From positions 1 through 17,921 of the forward strand of contig CALURE010000016.1 in NCBI GenBank assembly GCA_944323095.1: a stretch of 17,921 nt of DNA, written 5' to 3'. The position numbers and the translations under genes were made by a program. The notes beneath the pieces are model-generated. The model ran no database searches, was not told the origin of the DNA, and saw only the letters and a program-made list of their open reading frames with translations. Positions 1 through 6,842 of the stretch are shown piece by piece. Numbering within the stretch: position 1 is the stretch's first letter; every line of letters starts with the position of its first letter. Source of the DNA: Candidatus Gastranaerophilales bacterium (GTDB taxonomy: Bacteria; Cyanobacteriota; Vampirovibrionia; Gastranaerophilales; Gastranaerophilaceae).

Positions 1-309
1 AAAATCTTAACAGCCGCATTAGACGTACCTTTAAGAGCAATTGCACACAACGCAGGCGCTAAAGCTGATGTTGTAGTTGATACTGTAACAACTCACGAAT
101 CAGCTTACGGCTACGATGCTTTGAATGATGAATACGTTGACATGTTCAAATCAGGTATTGTAGACCCTGCTAAAGTTACACGTTCAGCTCTTGAAAACGC
201 TGCATCAGTAGGCTCAATGTTGTTGACAACAGAAGCTGCTGTTGTAGACATTCCGGAAGAAAAACCTGAAATGCCTCAAATGCCCGGCGGCATGGGCGGT
301 ATGATGTAA
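1..309 (+). CDS. groEL: Chaperonin GroEL, C-terminal part (5' end outside window)
   Basis: This is the last 102 codons of the 60-kDa chaperonin, which forms the double-ring ATP-driven folding chamber in the cytoplasm. The reading frame is open from base 1 and ends at TAA 307-309. The visible protein covers the end of the intermediate domain and the equatorial domain: [14 protein letters not shown], then a [20 protein letters not shown] stretch, then [20 protein letters not shown], which is the family hallmark, and finally the Met/Gly-rich tail MPGGMGGMM that projects into the ring cavity. About 440 N-terminal residues, including the apical domain, lie outside the window. A strong terminator follows 18 bases after the stop, so groEL ends its transcription unit. 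Identification is secure from the motif and tail. Confidence 0.97.
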   Translation, partial: KILTAALDVPLRAIAHNAGAKADVVVDTVTTHESAYGYDALNDEYVDMFKSGIVDPAKVTRSALENAASVGSMLLTTEAAVVDIPEEKPEMPQMPGGMGGMM

Positions 310-326
310 GCCTGAAATTATTTAAC

Positions 327-367
327 AAAAAACAGACCTGATACTATATCAGGTCTGTTTTTTTATT
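327..367 (+). terminator. Rho-independent terminator of groEL, probably bidirectional
   Basis: A perfect 13-bp stem (331-343 with 347-359, arms AACAGACCTGATA / TATCAGGTCTGTT) closes a 3-base loop and is flanked by an A-run on the left and a T-run on the right. The flanking runs mean it can also stop minus-strand transcription arriving from the gene that ends at 422. Confidence 0.93.
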
Positions 368-421
368 TTCTGCTGTTTATTATTAGTCTTCACTCAATAT
401 CCAGCCGTTTTCAACTGTTCA

Positions 422-1414
422 TCAATCATTTTCTTGCTTTTCTGTCTGAACTTCCTCCTGCAGCAAAGAACGAACAACATCATTTACAACCATTTTATTA
501 ATATGCTCTGCTCTCTGTTGTACGTCTGTTCCGGGATCAATACCACCTGCTCCTAGCATTTTATGCCATTTTGAGTCACTATTTTCAGCTTTAGTTGTTT
601 CACTTGACAGTAAAACCGGTTTACCGGCTTCATATTTGAACTCGTATGTTATTAAACTGTCATCTGCTTGTTTAACCGTTAATCTTCCCTGTACAGGGTT
701 GCCGTCTTTGTCATAGAAAACTTTATTTGAATTGCCTGTGCTATTTGAGTATGAAACCATTGTCCCGCCGGGGGCAACAAACATAGCCTCAAAACTACAT
801 ATTCTTACAGACTCGCCTTTATCATTCACATAAGTACTACCGCTGTTTTTATCCAGTACATAATGCAAACCGTTTTCATCCTGCAATCCTGTTCCATGTT
901 TTCCAAAACCTCCTTCATTTAAAAAGGTATTTATATCAGAAAAAGAATTCATAAATTTGTTTTCTTTAAGAGCATTTTCAAAATCTGCCTGCTGCTGCGA
1001 ACTTGCTTGCTGCGGTTTTTCTGGTGCATTATTAGCCGCAGCTGAAACTTCAATTCCATCATCTGTTGCTGACACCGGTGAAGAAACCTCAGGTTTTACA
1101 GTTGTTTCTTGGGCACCGGAAGCATCTTTTTTGTCAGTAAATGACTCGTACATACTTTGCCAGTTATCCCAATCAACTTTACCGGCATCTTTTTTGGTAT
1201 CATAATAATTTAAACTTTTTGCTGCATTATTAATATTAATAAAATTTTTAATTTTATTCCCGCTGCTTCCTGTATGATTCATAAAACTATTCCAGATACT
1301 TGCACTTATTTTTCCATCTTTCTTACCATCTGCAGCATCAAGTTCTTGCGCTAACTTTTGATTCCAGCTGATGTTATTACCTCCGGAAACTCCGCCAATC
1401 TCGCCATTTTGCAT
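422..1414 (-). CDS. Lineage-specific protein with EF-hand-like N-terminal motifs (330 aa)
   Basis: I do not recognise a named family. The start ATG at 1414 has GAGGT upstream. There is no signal peptide and no membrane segment. Residues about 24-45 contain a loop resembling a calcium-binding EF hand (D29-G-K-K-D33-G-K-I36), and a second, more degenerate one lies near 71-82 (YDTKKDAGKVDW); both lack the usual acidic residue at loop position 12, so calcium binding is uncertain. Residues 95-145 are a low-complexity Ala/Gln/Ser/Pro linker. Residues about 155-290 look beta-rich, with alternating Gly/Asn turns (GGFGKHGTG, YVNDKGESVRICSF, FYDKDGNPVQG). The tail is helical and charged. The N-terminal GKIS-x-SIW segment reappears in the gene at 11282-12405, so the two probably share a module. 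Function is unknown; the role could be structural or secreted. Confidence 0.85.
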   Translation of the reverse strand: MQNGEIGGVSGGNNISWNQKLAQELDAADGKKDGKISASIWNSFMNHTGSSGNKIKNFININNAAKSLNYYDTKKDAGKVDWDNWQSMYESFTDKKDASGAQETTVKPEVSSPVSATDDGIEVSAAANNAPEKPQQASSQQQADFENALKENKFMNSFSDINTFLNEGGFGKHGTGLQDENGLHYVLDKNSGSTYVNDKGESVRICSFEAMFVAPGGTMVSYSNSTGNSNKVFYDKDGNPVQGRLTVKQADDSLITYEFKYEAGKPVLLSSETTKAENSDSKWHKMLGAGGIDPGTDVQQRAEHINKMVVNDVVRSLLQEEVQTEKQEND

Positions 1415-1444
1415 AATTTATACCTCATGTTTTATACGTACAAA

Positions 1445-1478
1445 TATATAAACGGAATTATCCGAAAAAAATTGACAG
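1445..1478 (-). promoter_or_regulatory. TGKCAATTTTT box plus TATATA upstream of the EF-hand-like gene
   Basis: On the minus strand CTGTCA (1478-1473), continuing into ATTTTTTTC, is followed 22 bases later by TATATA (1450-1445), 31 bases from the ATG. The same arrangement occurs before the genes at 11195 and 15291. The spacing is too long for an ordinary sigma-70 -35/-10 pair, so the upstream box may instead bind an activator. Confidence 0.45.
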
Positions 1479-1485
1479 TGCGCCA

Positions 1486-1510
1486 CCTATCCTATCCTAT
1501 CCTATCCTAT
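1486..1510. repeat. Pentanucleotide microsatellite (CCTAT)x5
   Basis: Five exact tandem copies of CCTAT (GGATA-type on the minus strand) lie between a sigma-70-like promoter at 1515-1543 and the box at 1445-1478, upstream of the minus-strand gene starting at 1414. The unit is five bases and the tract is non-coding, so copy-number change would alter promoter spacing or leader length, not a reading frame. Confidence 0.9.
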
Positions 1511-1514
1511 AGGG

Positions 1515-1543
1515 ATTATAGCAAGGGTTTCAGCCTTTTTAAA
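1515..1543 (-). promoter_or_regulatory. Sigma-70-like promoter reading toward the EF-hand-like gene
   Basis: On the minus strand TTTAAA (1543-1538), a 17-base spacer and TATAAT (1520-1515) preceded by TGC (extended -10) form a good promoter. The predicted start near 1508 would put the microsatellite at the 5' end of the leader. Confidence 0.5.
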
Positions 1544-1584
1544 TTTATTTTTACATTTCGTAATATTTAAATTCTATATTATTT

Positions 1585-2505
1585 TTAACTAAATAAAACG
1601 CTTGAAAGATAACGTTCGCCAGTATCAGGTAAAATTACAACAATTAATTTTCCGGTATTATCAGGCATTTTAGCAAATTCTAAACCGGCATACATTGCCG
1701 CACCCGATGAAATACCGCATAAAATTCCCTCCTCAGCCGCAAGCCTTCTTGCTGTATAAACAGCATCGTCATCACCAACCGGAAAAATAACATCTACAAC
1801 ATTTCTGTCATAATTTTTAGGGACAAAATTAGCACCGATTCCCTGTATTTCATGTCTTCCAGCAGGATTGCCTGCCAAAACCTGCGAGCCAAAAGGTTCA
1901 ACTGCCACAATCTGTATATCAGATTTTTTTTCTTTTAACCTTTTGCCAGTACCGGAAATTGTTCCGCCCGTTCCGACACCAGCTATAACAATATCCACCT
2001 TGCCTTCCGTATCATGCCAGATTTCTTCGGCAGTTGTTTTTTCATGAATTTCAGGATTAGCAGGATTGTTAAACTGCATAGGTATAAAAGAATCCGGGAT
2101 TTGTTCACGAAGCTCCATAGCCTTATCCACAGCACCTTTCATGCCTTTATCAGCGTCTGTCAAAACAATTTCCGCCCCGTATGCCTGTAATAACTTCCGT
2201 CTTTCAAGACTCATATTTTCAGGCATGGTTAAAATCATTTTATAACCTTTAACAGCACATACCATAGCAAGTCCTATACCTGTATTCCCGCTCGTAGGTT
2301 CAATAACAACCGCGCCTTGAGTTAATAATCCTTTTCTTTCAGCATCTTCAATCATATTTAACGCAGGTCTGTCTTTTATAGATCCGGCAGGGTTAAAACT
2401 TTCCAGTTTCGCTGCTATTTCAGCACAGCCGTTTTCGTTTATCCTGTTAATTTTTACAAGCGGTGTGCCGCCTACTAATTCTAAAACATTGTCTGCAATT
2501 TTCAT
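1585..2505 (-). CDS. cysK: Cysteine synthase (O-acetylserine sulfhydrylase), PLP-dependent
   Basis: This cytoplasmic enzyme makes L-cysteine from O-acetyl-L-serine and sulfide, the last step of cysteine assimilation. The 306-residue length is normal for CysK/CysM. The PLP-binding lysine is K44 in NPAGSIKDRPA; the substrate loop TSGNTG is at 71-76; the phosphate-binding glycine loop GVGTGGTISGTG lies near 175-187; the GISSGAA segment near the C-terminus carries the serine that contacts the PLP ring nitrogen. The start ATG at 2505 has AGGAG 11 bases upstream (the AGAGAG nearer the ATG is too close). No cysE or sulfate-reduction gene is adjacent, so it seems to be a single-gene unit. Distinguishing CysK from CysM or from a cystathionine beta-synthase-type enzyme cannot be settled by eye. 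Confidence 0.95.
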   Translation of the reverse strand: MKIADNVLELVGGTPLVKINRINENGCAEIAAKLESFNPAGSIKDRPALNMIEDAERKGLLTQGAVVIEPTSGNTGIGLAMVCAVKGYKMILTMPENMSLERRKLLQAYGAEIVLTDADKGMKGAVDKAMELREQIPDSFIPMQFNNPANPEIHEKTTAEEIWHDTEGKVDIVIAGVGTGGTISGTGKRLKEKKSDIQIVAVEPFGSQVLAGNPAGRHEIQGIGANFVPKNYDRNVVDVIFPVGDDDAVYTARRLAAEEGILCGISSGAAMYAGLEFAKMPDNTGKLIVVILPDTGERYLSSVLFS

Positions 2506-2528
2506 CTCTCTTAAAACTCCTGAAATAA

Positions 2529-2557
2529 ATAATATAAAAGGGCTGATAAAAAATCAA
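2529..2557 (-). promoter_or_regulatory. Possible cysK promoter overlapping the upstream terminator
   Basis: On the minus strand TTGATT (2557-2552), a 17-base spacer and TATTAT (2534-2529) lie within the hairpin that ends the preceding operon. The predicted transcript would start just ahead of the AGGAG site. The match is moderate. Confidence 0.4.
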
Positions 2558-2563
2558 CCCTTT
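2537..2563 (-). terminator. Rho-independent terminator after the Spy-like gene
   Basis: An 11-position stem with one mismatch (2537-2547 with 2553-2563; AAAGGG pairs with CCCTTT, GAT with ATC) has a 5-base A loop. A T-rich run follows on the minus strand. It lies 30 bases past the stop of the 2593-3222 gene. Confidence 0.75.
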
Positions 2564-2592
2564 ATTTTATATATGGAGATTATGCAAATAAG

Positions 2593-3222
2593 CTATTCTG
2601 CATCAGCTTCCGGTGCTGGAGGAACAGGACAAGGGCCGGCAGGTCTAGGGCCTTCAGGACCAAAGCCCGGACGGGGGCCAAATTCGGGATGTCCGCCTTT
2701 TTTATGTCTTTTTTCAAAGTTTTTACGGCCTTCTTCCTTCATTTTTTTCAATTCTTTTAATTGTTTTTTAGTTAATATAGCTTCAAAGTCTTTCATATTC
2801 TGCATACGAAGTTCGTGAGCAGCACGTTTTAAAGCTCTAAGTTCTTTATGAAGTTCTGCTAACTTTTCCTGCTGCATTTCAACGGCCATTCTTGAACGTT
2901 TTACTGCTTCTATTTCCTGATGTTTTTCTTTAATTTTTTCCATAATTGGTTTCATCTGCTCAAAACTTTTCTGACGTAATTCTTTTGCCTGAGCTTTCTG
3001 TTCATCGGTCAATTTTAAACGTTTTTCAAAAGCTTCCTGACGTTTTTTAAATTCAGGATTTCTAGGCGGTTTTTTGCACTCAGGAGCAGCTGGTGCAGCG
3101 ACTGCAGGAGTTGCAGCTTTATCCGTTGTTGTCGTTGTTGTTTGTGCAGTTTCGCCTGCAAAACACATTGCAGAACTTGCGAATACCAGTACACTTGCCA
3201 TAATTAAACTTTTCTTCAACAT
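2593..3222 (-). CDS. Spy/CpxP-like periplasmic LTxxQ protein (209 aa)
   Basis: The start is ATG 3222, preceded by an AAGGA-type site and giving a typical signal peptide (MLKKSLIMASVLVFASSAMC, cleavage probably after FA at 21-22). The longer open frame to 3321 would overlap the sigma-factor gene and bury the signal peptide. After a Thr/Ala/Pro linker (about 25-50) comes a long charged helical region with the two diagnostic LTxxQ motifs, LTDEQ at 71-75 and LTKKQ at 150-154. This is the signature of the Spy/CpxP family, ATP-independent periplasmic chaperones or stress sensors; CnrX-type metal sensors are structurally related. The tail is rich in Gly, Pro, His and has a Cys (GPRPAGPCPVPP), unusual for the family. 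It is the last gene of the anti-sigma/sigma operon, 20 bases after the sigma gene, so it is probably a target or input of that circuit. Confidence 0.9.
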   Translation of the reverse strand: MLKKSLIMASVLVFASSAMCFAGETAQTTTTTTDKAATPAVAAPAAPECKKPPRNPEFKKRQEAFEKRLKLTDEQKAQAKELRQKSFEQMKPIMEKIKEKHQEIEAVKRSRMAVEMQQEKLAELHKELRALKRAAHELRMQNMKDFEAILTKKQLKELKKMKEEGRKNFEKRHKKGGHPEFGPRPGFGPEGPRPAGPCPVPPAPEADAE

Positions 3223-3242
3223 AACTTCTAATCCTTTCTTTT

Positions 3243-3740
3243 TTACATTAAATCCTTTAGCATTACTGCCAATTCTTTTTTTGCGTTGTACAACCTTGAT
3301 TTTATTGTCCCTGTCGGACATTTTAGTTTGAATGCGGCATCTTCGTATGAATAACCGTATATTTCACATAACATTATGACTTCTTTGAATTTAGGCTTCA
3401 AAGAATTTATAGCCTGAGTAATCCTTTTCTGCCTGTCGTTTACTATTAATCTTAATTCCGGTGTTGATTTTTTATCCTTTACAGTATTTATTATTTCCTC
3501 ATCGTTTGTTAAACAATCCTGATTTCGTTTCTGTTTTGATTTCAAATAATCTTTTGAAACATTTTTAGCAATAGTATTTATCCAGCTTTTAAAAGCACCC
3601 TGTTCAGTGTATTTTCCGGCATTTTTCCAAACCTTTACATACACTTCCTGTTCAAGATCTTCATTTGTTTCTTTTGTAATCAGTCTTATTATACTTCTTA
3701 CGTTGTTTTGATTGCTTTTGATAAGCTCTTTGAAATTCAT
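3243..3740 (-). CDS. ECF-type RNA polymerase sigma factor (165 aa)
   Basis: Short group-4 sigma factor with only regions 2 and 4. Region 2 lies about residues 10-70: EDLEQEVYVKVWKNAGKY (core binding) followed by GAFKSWINTIAKNVSKDYL (-10 recognition). Region 4 lies about 110-160: LKPKFKEVIMLCEIYGYSYE, then a helix-turn-helix ending GTIKSRLYNAKKEL, which binds the -35 element. A charged linker (about 75-100) joins them. It directs transcription of a stress regulon when released from the anti-sigma factor encoded just upstream (6-base gap). Order is anti-sigma, sigma, Spy-like protein; many ECF operons have sigma first. The regulon cannot be read from this window. Confidence 0.94.
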   Translation of the reverse strand: MNFKELIKSNQNNVRSIIRLITKETNEDLEQEVYVKVWKNAGKYTEQGAFKSWINTIAKNVSKDYLKSKQKRNQDCLTNDEEIINTVKDKKSTPELRLIVNDRQKRITQAINSLKPKFKEVIMLCEIYGYSYEDAAFKLKCPTGTIKSRLYNAKKELAVMLKDLM

Positions 3741-3746
3741 TATTTA

Positions 3747-4091
3747 CTATTCCACCATCAATAATCCGTATGAATCTACCGGAAAACCATAATCTTCTGC
3801 ACTTAACGTTGTTCCGTATTTTATAATATCAGAGACATCCGGATTTAAATTTACTACACCTAAAGCAGTACTGCTGAACAGTATTACAAATACAGCACAT
3901 GCCATTTTCAGTTTTGTAATTTTTTTGTGTTGATCTTTGTAATACGGCCTTACCTCTTTTAGCAAATCCGAAACTTTATCCATCATTTCCTGTTGTCTTT
4001 TACAATCCTCACAGGTTTCAAGATGACGTTTTAAAGTTTCATCGTTACCGAAAGTAAATAATGCTTCATATTTTGTACATTTATCAGTCAT
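3747..4091 (-). CDS. Membrane-anchored anti-sigma factor with zinc-finger-like motif (114 aa)
   Basis: The N-terminal cytoplasmic part holds the H-x3-C-x2-C signature (H23, C27, C30 in RHLETCEDC) of zinc-binding anti-sigma (ZAS/zf-HC2) domains, with C5 as a possible fourth ligand. A single membrane segment follows at about 63-82 (LKMACAVFVILFSSTALGVV), then a short outer segment of about 32 residues ending LLMVE. By family knowledge such proteins hold an ECF sigma factor at the membrane. Redox or metal sensing through the Cys/His cluster, or signalling through the outer tail and the Spy-like protein, are both possible. First gene of the operon, with AGAGGT upstream of ATG 4091 and a clear promoter at 4165-4193. 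Confidence 0.88.
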   Translation of the reverse strand: MTDKCTKYEALFTFGNDETLKRHLETCEDCKRQQEMMDKVSDLLKEVRPYYKDQHKKITKLKMACAVFVILFSSTALGVVNLNPDVSDIIKYGTTLSAEDYGFPVDSYGLLMVE

Positions 4092-4140
4092 TTTTTTAAC
4101 CTCTATACTTATATAACGATAACGAATTAAAAAAGTTCAT

Positions 4141-4169
4141 TTGCTAAAAAAATTTCTTCATATTATTAT
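4141..4169 (+). promoter_or_regulatory. Plus-strand promoter for the 4234/4770 membrane-protein pair
   Basis: TTGCTA (4141-4146), 17-base spacer, TATTAT (4164-4169). Its -10 lies on the same bases as the opposing promoter's -10, so polymerase can occupy only one at a time. Confidence 0.6.
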
Positions 4170-4193
4170 AACATATGTTAACAAAACTAGCAA
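4165..4193 (-). promoter_or_regulatory. Minus-strand promoter of the anti-sigma/sigma/Spy operon
   Basis: On the minus strand TTGCTA (4193-4188), 17-base spacer, TATAAT (4170-4165) with TGT before it (extended -10). A 12-bp perfect palindrome TAACATATGTTA (4169-4180) sits in the spacer and could be an operator. The leader to ATG 4091 is about 65 bases. Confidence 0.75.
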
Positions 4194-4233
4194 AAAAAAT
4201 TTTTTACCCGCTTTATAAGACTCGGGAATAGCA

Positions 4234-4773
4234 ATGGCAATAGCAGATTTAATAAAAAAGACCTGTAAATCACTGGGCGAAAATAACAAACCAACCTATG
4301 TCGTAATGGCAATTGCGGCAGTCAAAGGGATTTGCCGTCCGGCATTCACGATGATGGACAAAACCGAAAACCCTGAAACAAAAAAATATACGGCATTAAG
4401 AGAAGGTTTGACAGAAGCAATTGCAATACCAGCCTACTGGGCTTGCGGAGAAGCTGCCGGAAGAATTGCAAAAAAAGCATTTAACAGCGACGCTGCTCTT
4501 GCTAACAGAGCAGAAAAAAATCTTATGTTTATTGGAGTTTGTGCAGCCGCACTGTTTGTAATTCCGGCATTGTGTTCAGTGGCAATTAAACCTATTATGG
4601 ACAAAATGGGCTTAAAGCCAAAAGAACATGACAATACACTGCCACAGGTCAAAACTACAGAAGTCATTCCTCCGGCACAATTAACACCTCCGGCGGCTGC
4701 AATCAATCCATATCCCAAAATGAGTACATTCACAAGCAGACCTCATTATGGTCTGAGGGTAGGCGGCTTATGA
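4234..4773 (+). CDS. Lineage-specific membrane protein, small paralogue of the 670-aa protein (179 aa)
   Basis: No named family recognised. Residues about 20-80 hold a helical block with the pattern RP-x5-D-x7-TKKY-x3-RE (R35, P36, D42, Y52, R56, E57); a hydrophobic helix spans about 98-117 and is followed by KPIMDKMGLKPKEHD; the tail is Pro/Ala-rich and probably disordered. The next gene has the same block and the same GL-x2-K end, and the 8490-10502 protein contains both parts, so these are paralogues. The stop TGA overlaps the next ATG (ATGA at 4770-4773), which implies translational coupling. The ribosome site (CGGGAA) is weak. Probably membrane-associated; function unknown. Confidence 0.82.
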   Translation: MAIADLIKKTCKSLGENNKPTYVVMAIAAVKGICRPAFTMMDKTENPETKKYTALREGLTEAIAIPAYWACGEAAGRIAKKAFNSDAALANRAEKNLMFIGVCAAALFVIPALCSVAIKPIMDKMGLKPKEHDNTLPQVKTTEVIPPAQLTPPAAAINPYPKMSTFTSRPHYGLRVGGL

Positions 4774-5396
4774 TAGGTGCGGTAAAAAGTTTTTTAACAA
4801 GCTCACAGCTTGCAAATATAGCGCAGAATACAACCCAGTCGGTAGCAATTGAAACAACTTTAAAGTCAATCGGCAGACCCGGATTTATTCTTATAGATAA
4901 TGATATTGACTCAGACACAAAACAGTATGCTGCGGCAAAAGAATTTCTCTATCAGGCAACCTGTCTTGCGGTTTATATGGCTTTGATTGTACCCGTATTT
5001 AAAAAAGGCGGATTTAAACTTGCTAAAAAATATATATTTAAAGATACTGAAGGATTTCAACATTTTAAAGATGTAAAAGAATACATGCATTACAGAAAAC
5101 TTGCAGATAATCCATCAGTTAACAACAGGCTCAAAACTCTTGAAAAAGAACGACTTACAGATAAAACTAAAATTAAAGATAAATATAATGATACATTACA
5201 GGCAGAACTTGCAAAAGAAAAACCTGATAAATTTGCATATGTAAAAGGCGCTGTTGAATTAAGCAACATAATAGGTTCGGTACTTGGTCTGGCTGTTCTT
5301 GCACCGCAGGTAAGCCATGCTTTCATTCATCCTGCACTAAGATTTTTAGGACTTGAACATAAAGAAGAACACACTAAACTTGATACTAAAGCTTAA
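4770..5396 (+). CDS. Lineage-specific membrane protein, second member of coupled pair (208 aa)
   Basis: Starts inside the stop of the preceding gene (ATGA), so its translation is probably coupled. Residues about 25-60 repeat the family block seen upstream (SIGRPGF...D-x3-DSDTKQYAAAKEF). A hydrophobic segment lies at about 62-77, a charged, probably coiled-coil region at 105-155 (LKTLEKERLTDKTKIKDKY), and a second hydrophobic segment near 165-185, followed by ALRFLGLEHKEEH, which matches the GL-x2-K end of the paralogues. Its TAA overlaps by two bases the TAA of trmFO on the opposite strand (5393-5395), so the two genes converge without a spacer. Function unknown. Confidence 0.82.
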   Translation: MIGAVKSFLTSSQLANIAQNTTQSVAIETTLKSIGRPGFILIDNDIDSDTKQYAAAKEFLYQATCLAVYMALIVPVFKKGGFKLAKKYIFKDTEGFQHFKDVKEYMHYRKLADNPSVNNRLKTLEKERLTDKTKIKDKYNDTLQAELAKEKPDKFAYVKGAVELSNIIGSVLGLAVLAPQVSHAFIHPALRFLGLEHKEEHTKLDTKA

Positions 5397-6697
5397 TATT
5401 TAATTTGTGACAGGTATTCAATTGAACGTTTAGAAATAAGTTCAGCTTTAAGTTTTTTATTTTTGCGTTCTTTTTTAGGTAATTCAATTTGTTCAACAAT
5501 TCCCCAGTTTGAATTAATAGGCTGAAATTTTGTATGATTTTCATCACTTATATAATGTGTCAATGCACCAAGCATCGTAATTTTAGGCAGAACAAACAAA
5601 TCTTCGCCTTTTATTAATCTTGCCATATTTATTCCAGCAAGCATGCCTGTCGCAATAGATTCCGTATAGCCTTCCGTACCTGTTAGCTGCCCTGCAAAGA
5701 ACAAATCTGCCCTTTTACGGGTTTGGAGCGAGGGGGTCAATATCTTCGGGGAATTTATAAACGTATTTCTGTGCATAACCCCGTATCTTACAATATTAAC
5801 GTTTTCAAGCCCCGGAATTGACTGCAGAAGCTCTTTTTGTGCGCCCCATTTAAGGTTAGTTTGAAATCCGACAAGATTAAAAAGAGTTTTTGCGGAATTA
5901 TCCTGACGTAACTGAACAACTGCATAATTTTCTATACCTGTTCTTTTATCAACAAGCCCTACAGGCTTCATAGGCCCAAACCTCAGCGTATCAACTCCGC
6001 GTGATGCAAGAACTTCAACCGGTAGACAGCTTTCAAAAAACTTTGCATTCCTTTCAAAGTCTTTTAATTCAATTTTCGGGGCATTAATTAATATATTATA
6101 AAAATTCTCATACTCCTCTTTATTCATGGGACAGTTAATATAAGAAGCCTCGCCTTTGTCATACCTGCTTGCCCAAAAAGCTTTGTCAAAATTAATGCTG
6201 TCTTTTTCAACAATTGGTGCTATTGCATCAAAAAAATGCAAATGTTCGCTTTGCGTAAACTCTTTAATAGAATTCGCAAGACTTTCCGACGTCAAAGGCC
6301 CTGATGCCATAATTGTGTAGCCGTCAGGAATTTTTGTAACTTCTTCTTTTATAATATTAATATTTTCATCAGCTTCTATTTTTTGCGTAACCGTCTGCGA
6401 AAACATTTCCCTGTCAATTGCAAGCGCACTGCCAGCTGGAACAGAACATTTACGCGCAATAGTAATCAATTCCCCTCCAAGAAGCTCCATTTCTCTTTTT
6501 AATAATCCGGAAGCATTAGAACAATCAGCCGCCCCGAGACTGTTTGAACAGACAAATTCTGCAAATTTGTCTGTTTTATGCGCACCGGTTGTTTTTTCAG
6601 GACGCATTTCGTAAAGATTTACTTTTATCCCGCGTTTTGCTAACTGTAATGCCGCTTCCGAACCGGCAAGCCCCGCTCCGATAACATTAACTTCCAT
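5393..6697 (-). CDS. trmFO: Methylenetetrahydrofolate-tRNA-(uracil-5-)-methyltransferase TrmFO
   Basis: This FAD enzyme makes 5-methyluridine at position 54 of tRNA, taking the carbon from 5,10-methylenetetrahydrofolate and the reducing power from reduced flavin. It is the folate-dependent alternative to the SAM-dependent TrmA. The 434-residue length is standard. The N-terminus has the FAD-binding GAGLAG (7-12) followed by a strand ending in acidic E30; the family hallmark FVCSNSLGA contains C50, and SCLPVEVLASRGVDTLRFGP contains C224, which correspond in position to the two catalytic cysteines known in Bacillus TrmFO (53 and 226). The second nucleotide-binding end is visible as FFAGQLTGTEGYTESIATG. 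There is no clear ribosome site, and the promoter lies so close that the transcript may be almost leaderless. Its 3' end overlaps the convergent gene's stop. Confidence 0.97.
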   Translation of the reverse strand: MEVNVIGAGLAGSEAALQLAKRGIKVNLYEMRPEKTTGAHKTDKFAEFVCSNSLGAADCSNASGLLKREMELLGGELITIARKCSVPAGSALAIDREMFSQTVTQKIEADENINIIKEEVTKIPDGYTIMASGPLTSESLANSIKEFTQSEHLHFFDAIAPIVEKDSINFDKAFWASRYDKGEASYINCPMNKEEYENFYNILINAPKIELKDFERNAKFFESCLPVEVLASRGVDTLRFGPMKPVGLVDKRTGIENYAVVQLRQDNSAKTLFNLVGFQTNLKWGAQKELLQSIPGLENVNIVRYGVMHRNTFINSPKILTPSLQTRKRADLFFAGQLTGTEGYTESIATGMLAGINMARLIKGEDLFVLPKITMLGALTHYISDENHTKFQPINSNWGIVEQIELPKKERKNKKLKAELISKRSIEYLSQIKY

Positions 6698-6705
6698 ATG
6701 TCGAG

Positions 6706-6732
6706 TTTATACCGGACAAAAAACACTGTCAA
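6706..6732 (-). promoter_or_regulatory. trmFO promoter very close to the start codon
   Basis: A perfect TTGACA (6732-6727, minus strand) is followed by TATAAA (6711-6706) after 15 bases, or by TAAACT after 17. The predicted transcription start falls within a few bases of ATG 6697. Confidence 0.5.
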
Positions 6733-6758
6733 ATATAAGAATCCATATAACAAAACAA

Positions 6759-6789
6759 GGTGGGAACGCTTACGCTTATCCCACCCTAC
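6759..6789. repeat. Interspersed repeat GGTGGGA...TCCCACCCTAC, copy 1
   Basis: A 31-base unit with 7-bp inverted ends (GGTGGGA / TCCCACC) around an ACGCTTACGCTTA centre. It recurs in the same orientation at 7729-7758 with one base fewer. The two copies bracket the prepilin gene. Confidence 0.85.
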
Positions 6790-6808
6790 CTGCTGAATTT
6801 TATAAACC

Positions 6809-6834
6809 AAAAACGATGCTTATTCATCGTTTTT
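6809..6834 (-). terminator. Terminator of the prepilin gene
   Basis: A perfect 10-bp stem (AAAAACGATG / CATCGTTTTT) closes a 6-base loop CTTATT. It begins 8 bases after the stop at 6843 and provides T-runs on either strand, so it can also act on plus-strand transcription. Confidence 0.88.
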
Positions 6835-6842
6835 AACGACTT

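Noticed and set aside
1486..1510. Possible CRISPR remnant from the short tandem repeats
   Set aside because: The unit is five bases with no spacers; it is a microsatellite. No cas genes are present.
3223..3321. Upstream extension of the Spy-like protein to 3321
   Set aside because: It would overlap the sigma-factor gene by about 80 bases and put 33 basic residues before an obvious signal peptide; ATG 3222 has its own ribosome site.
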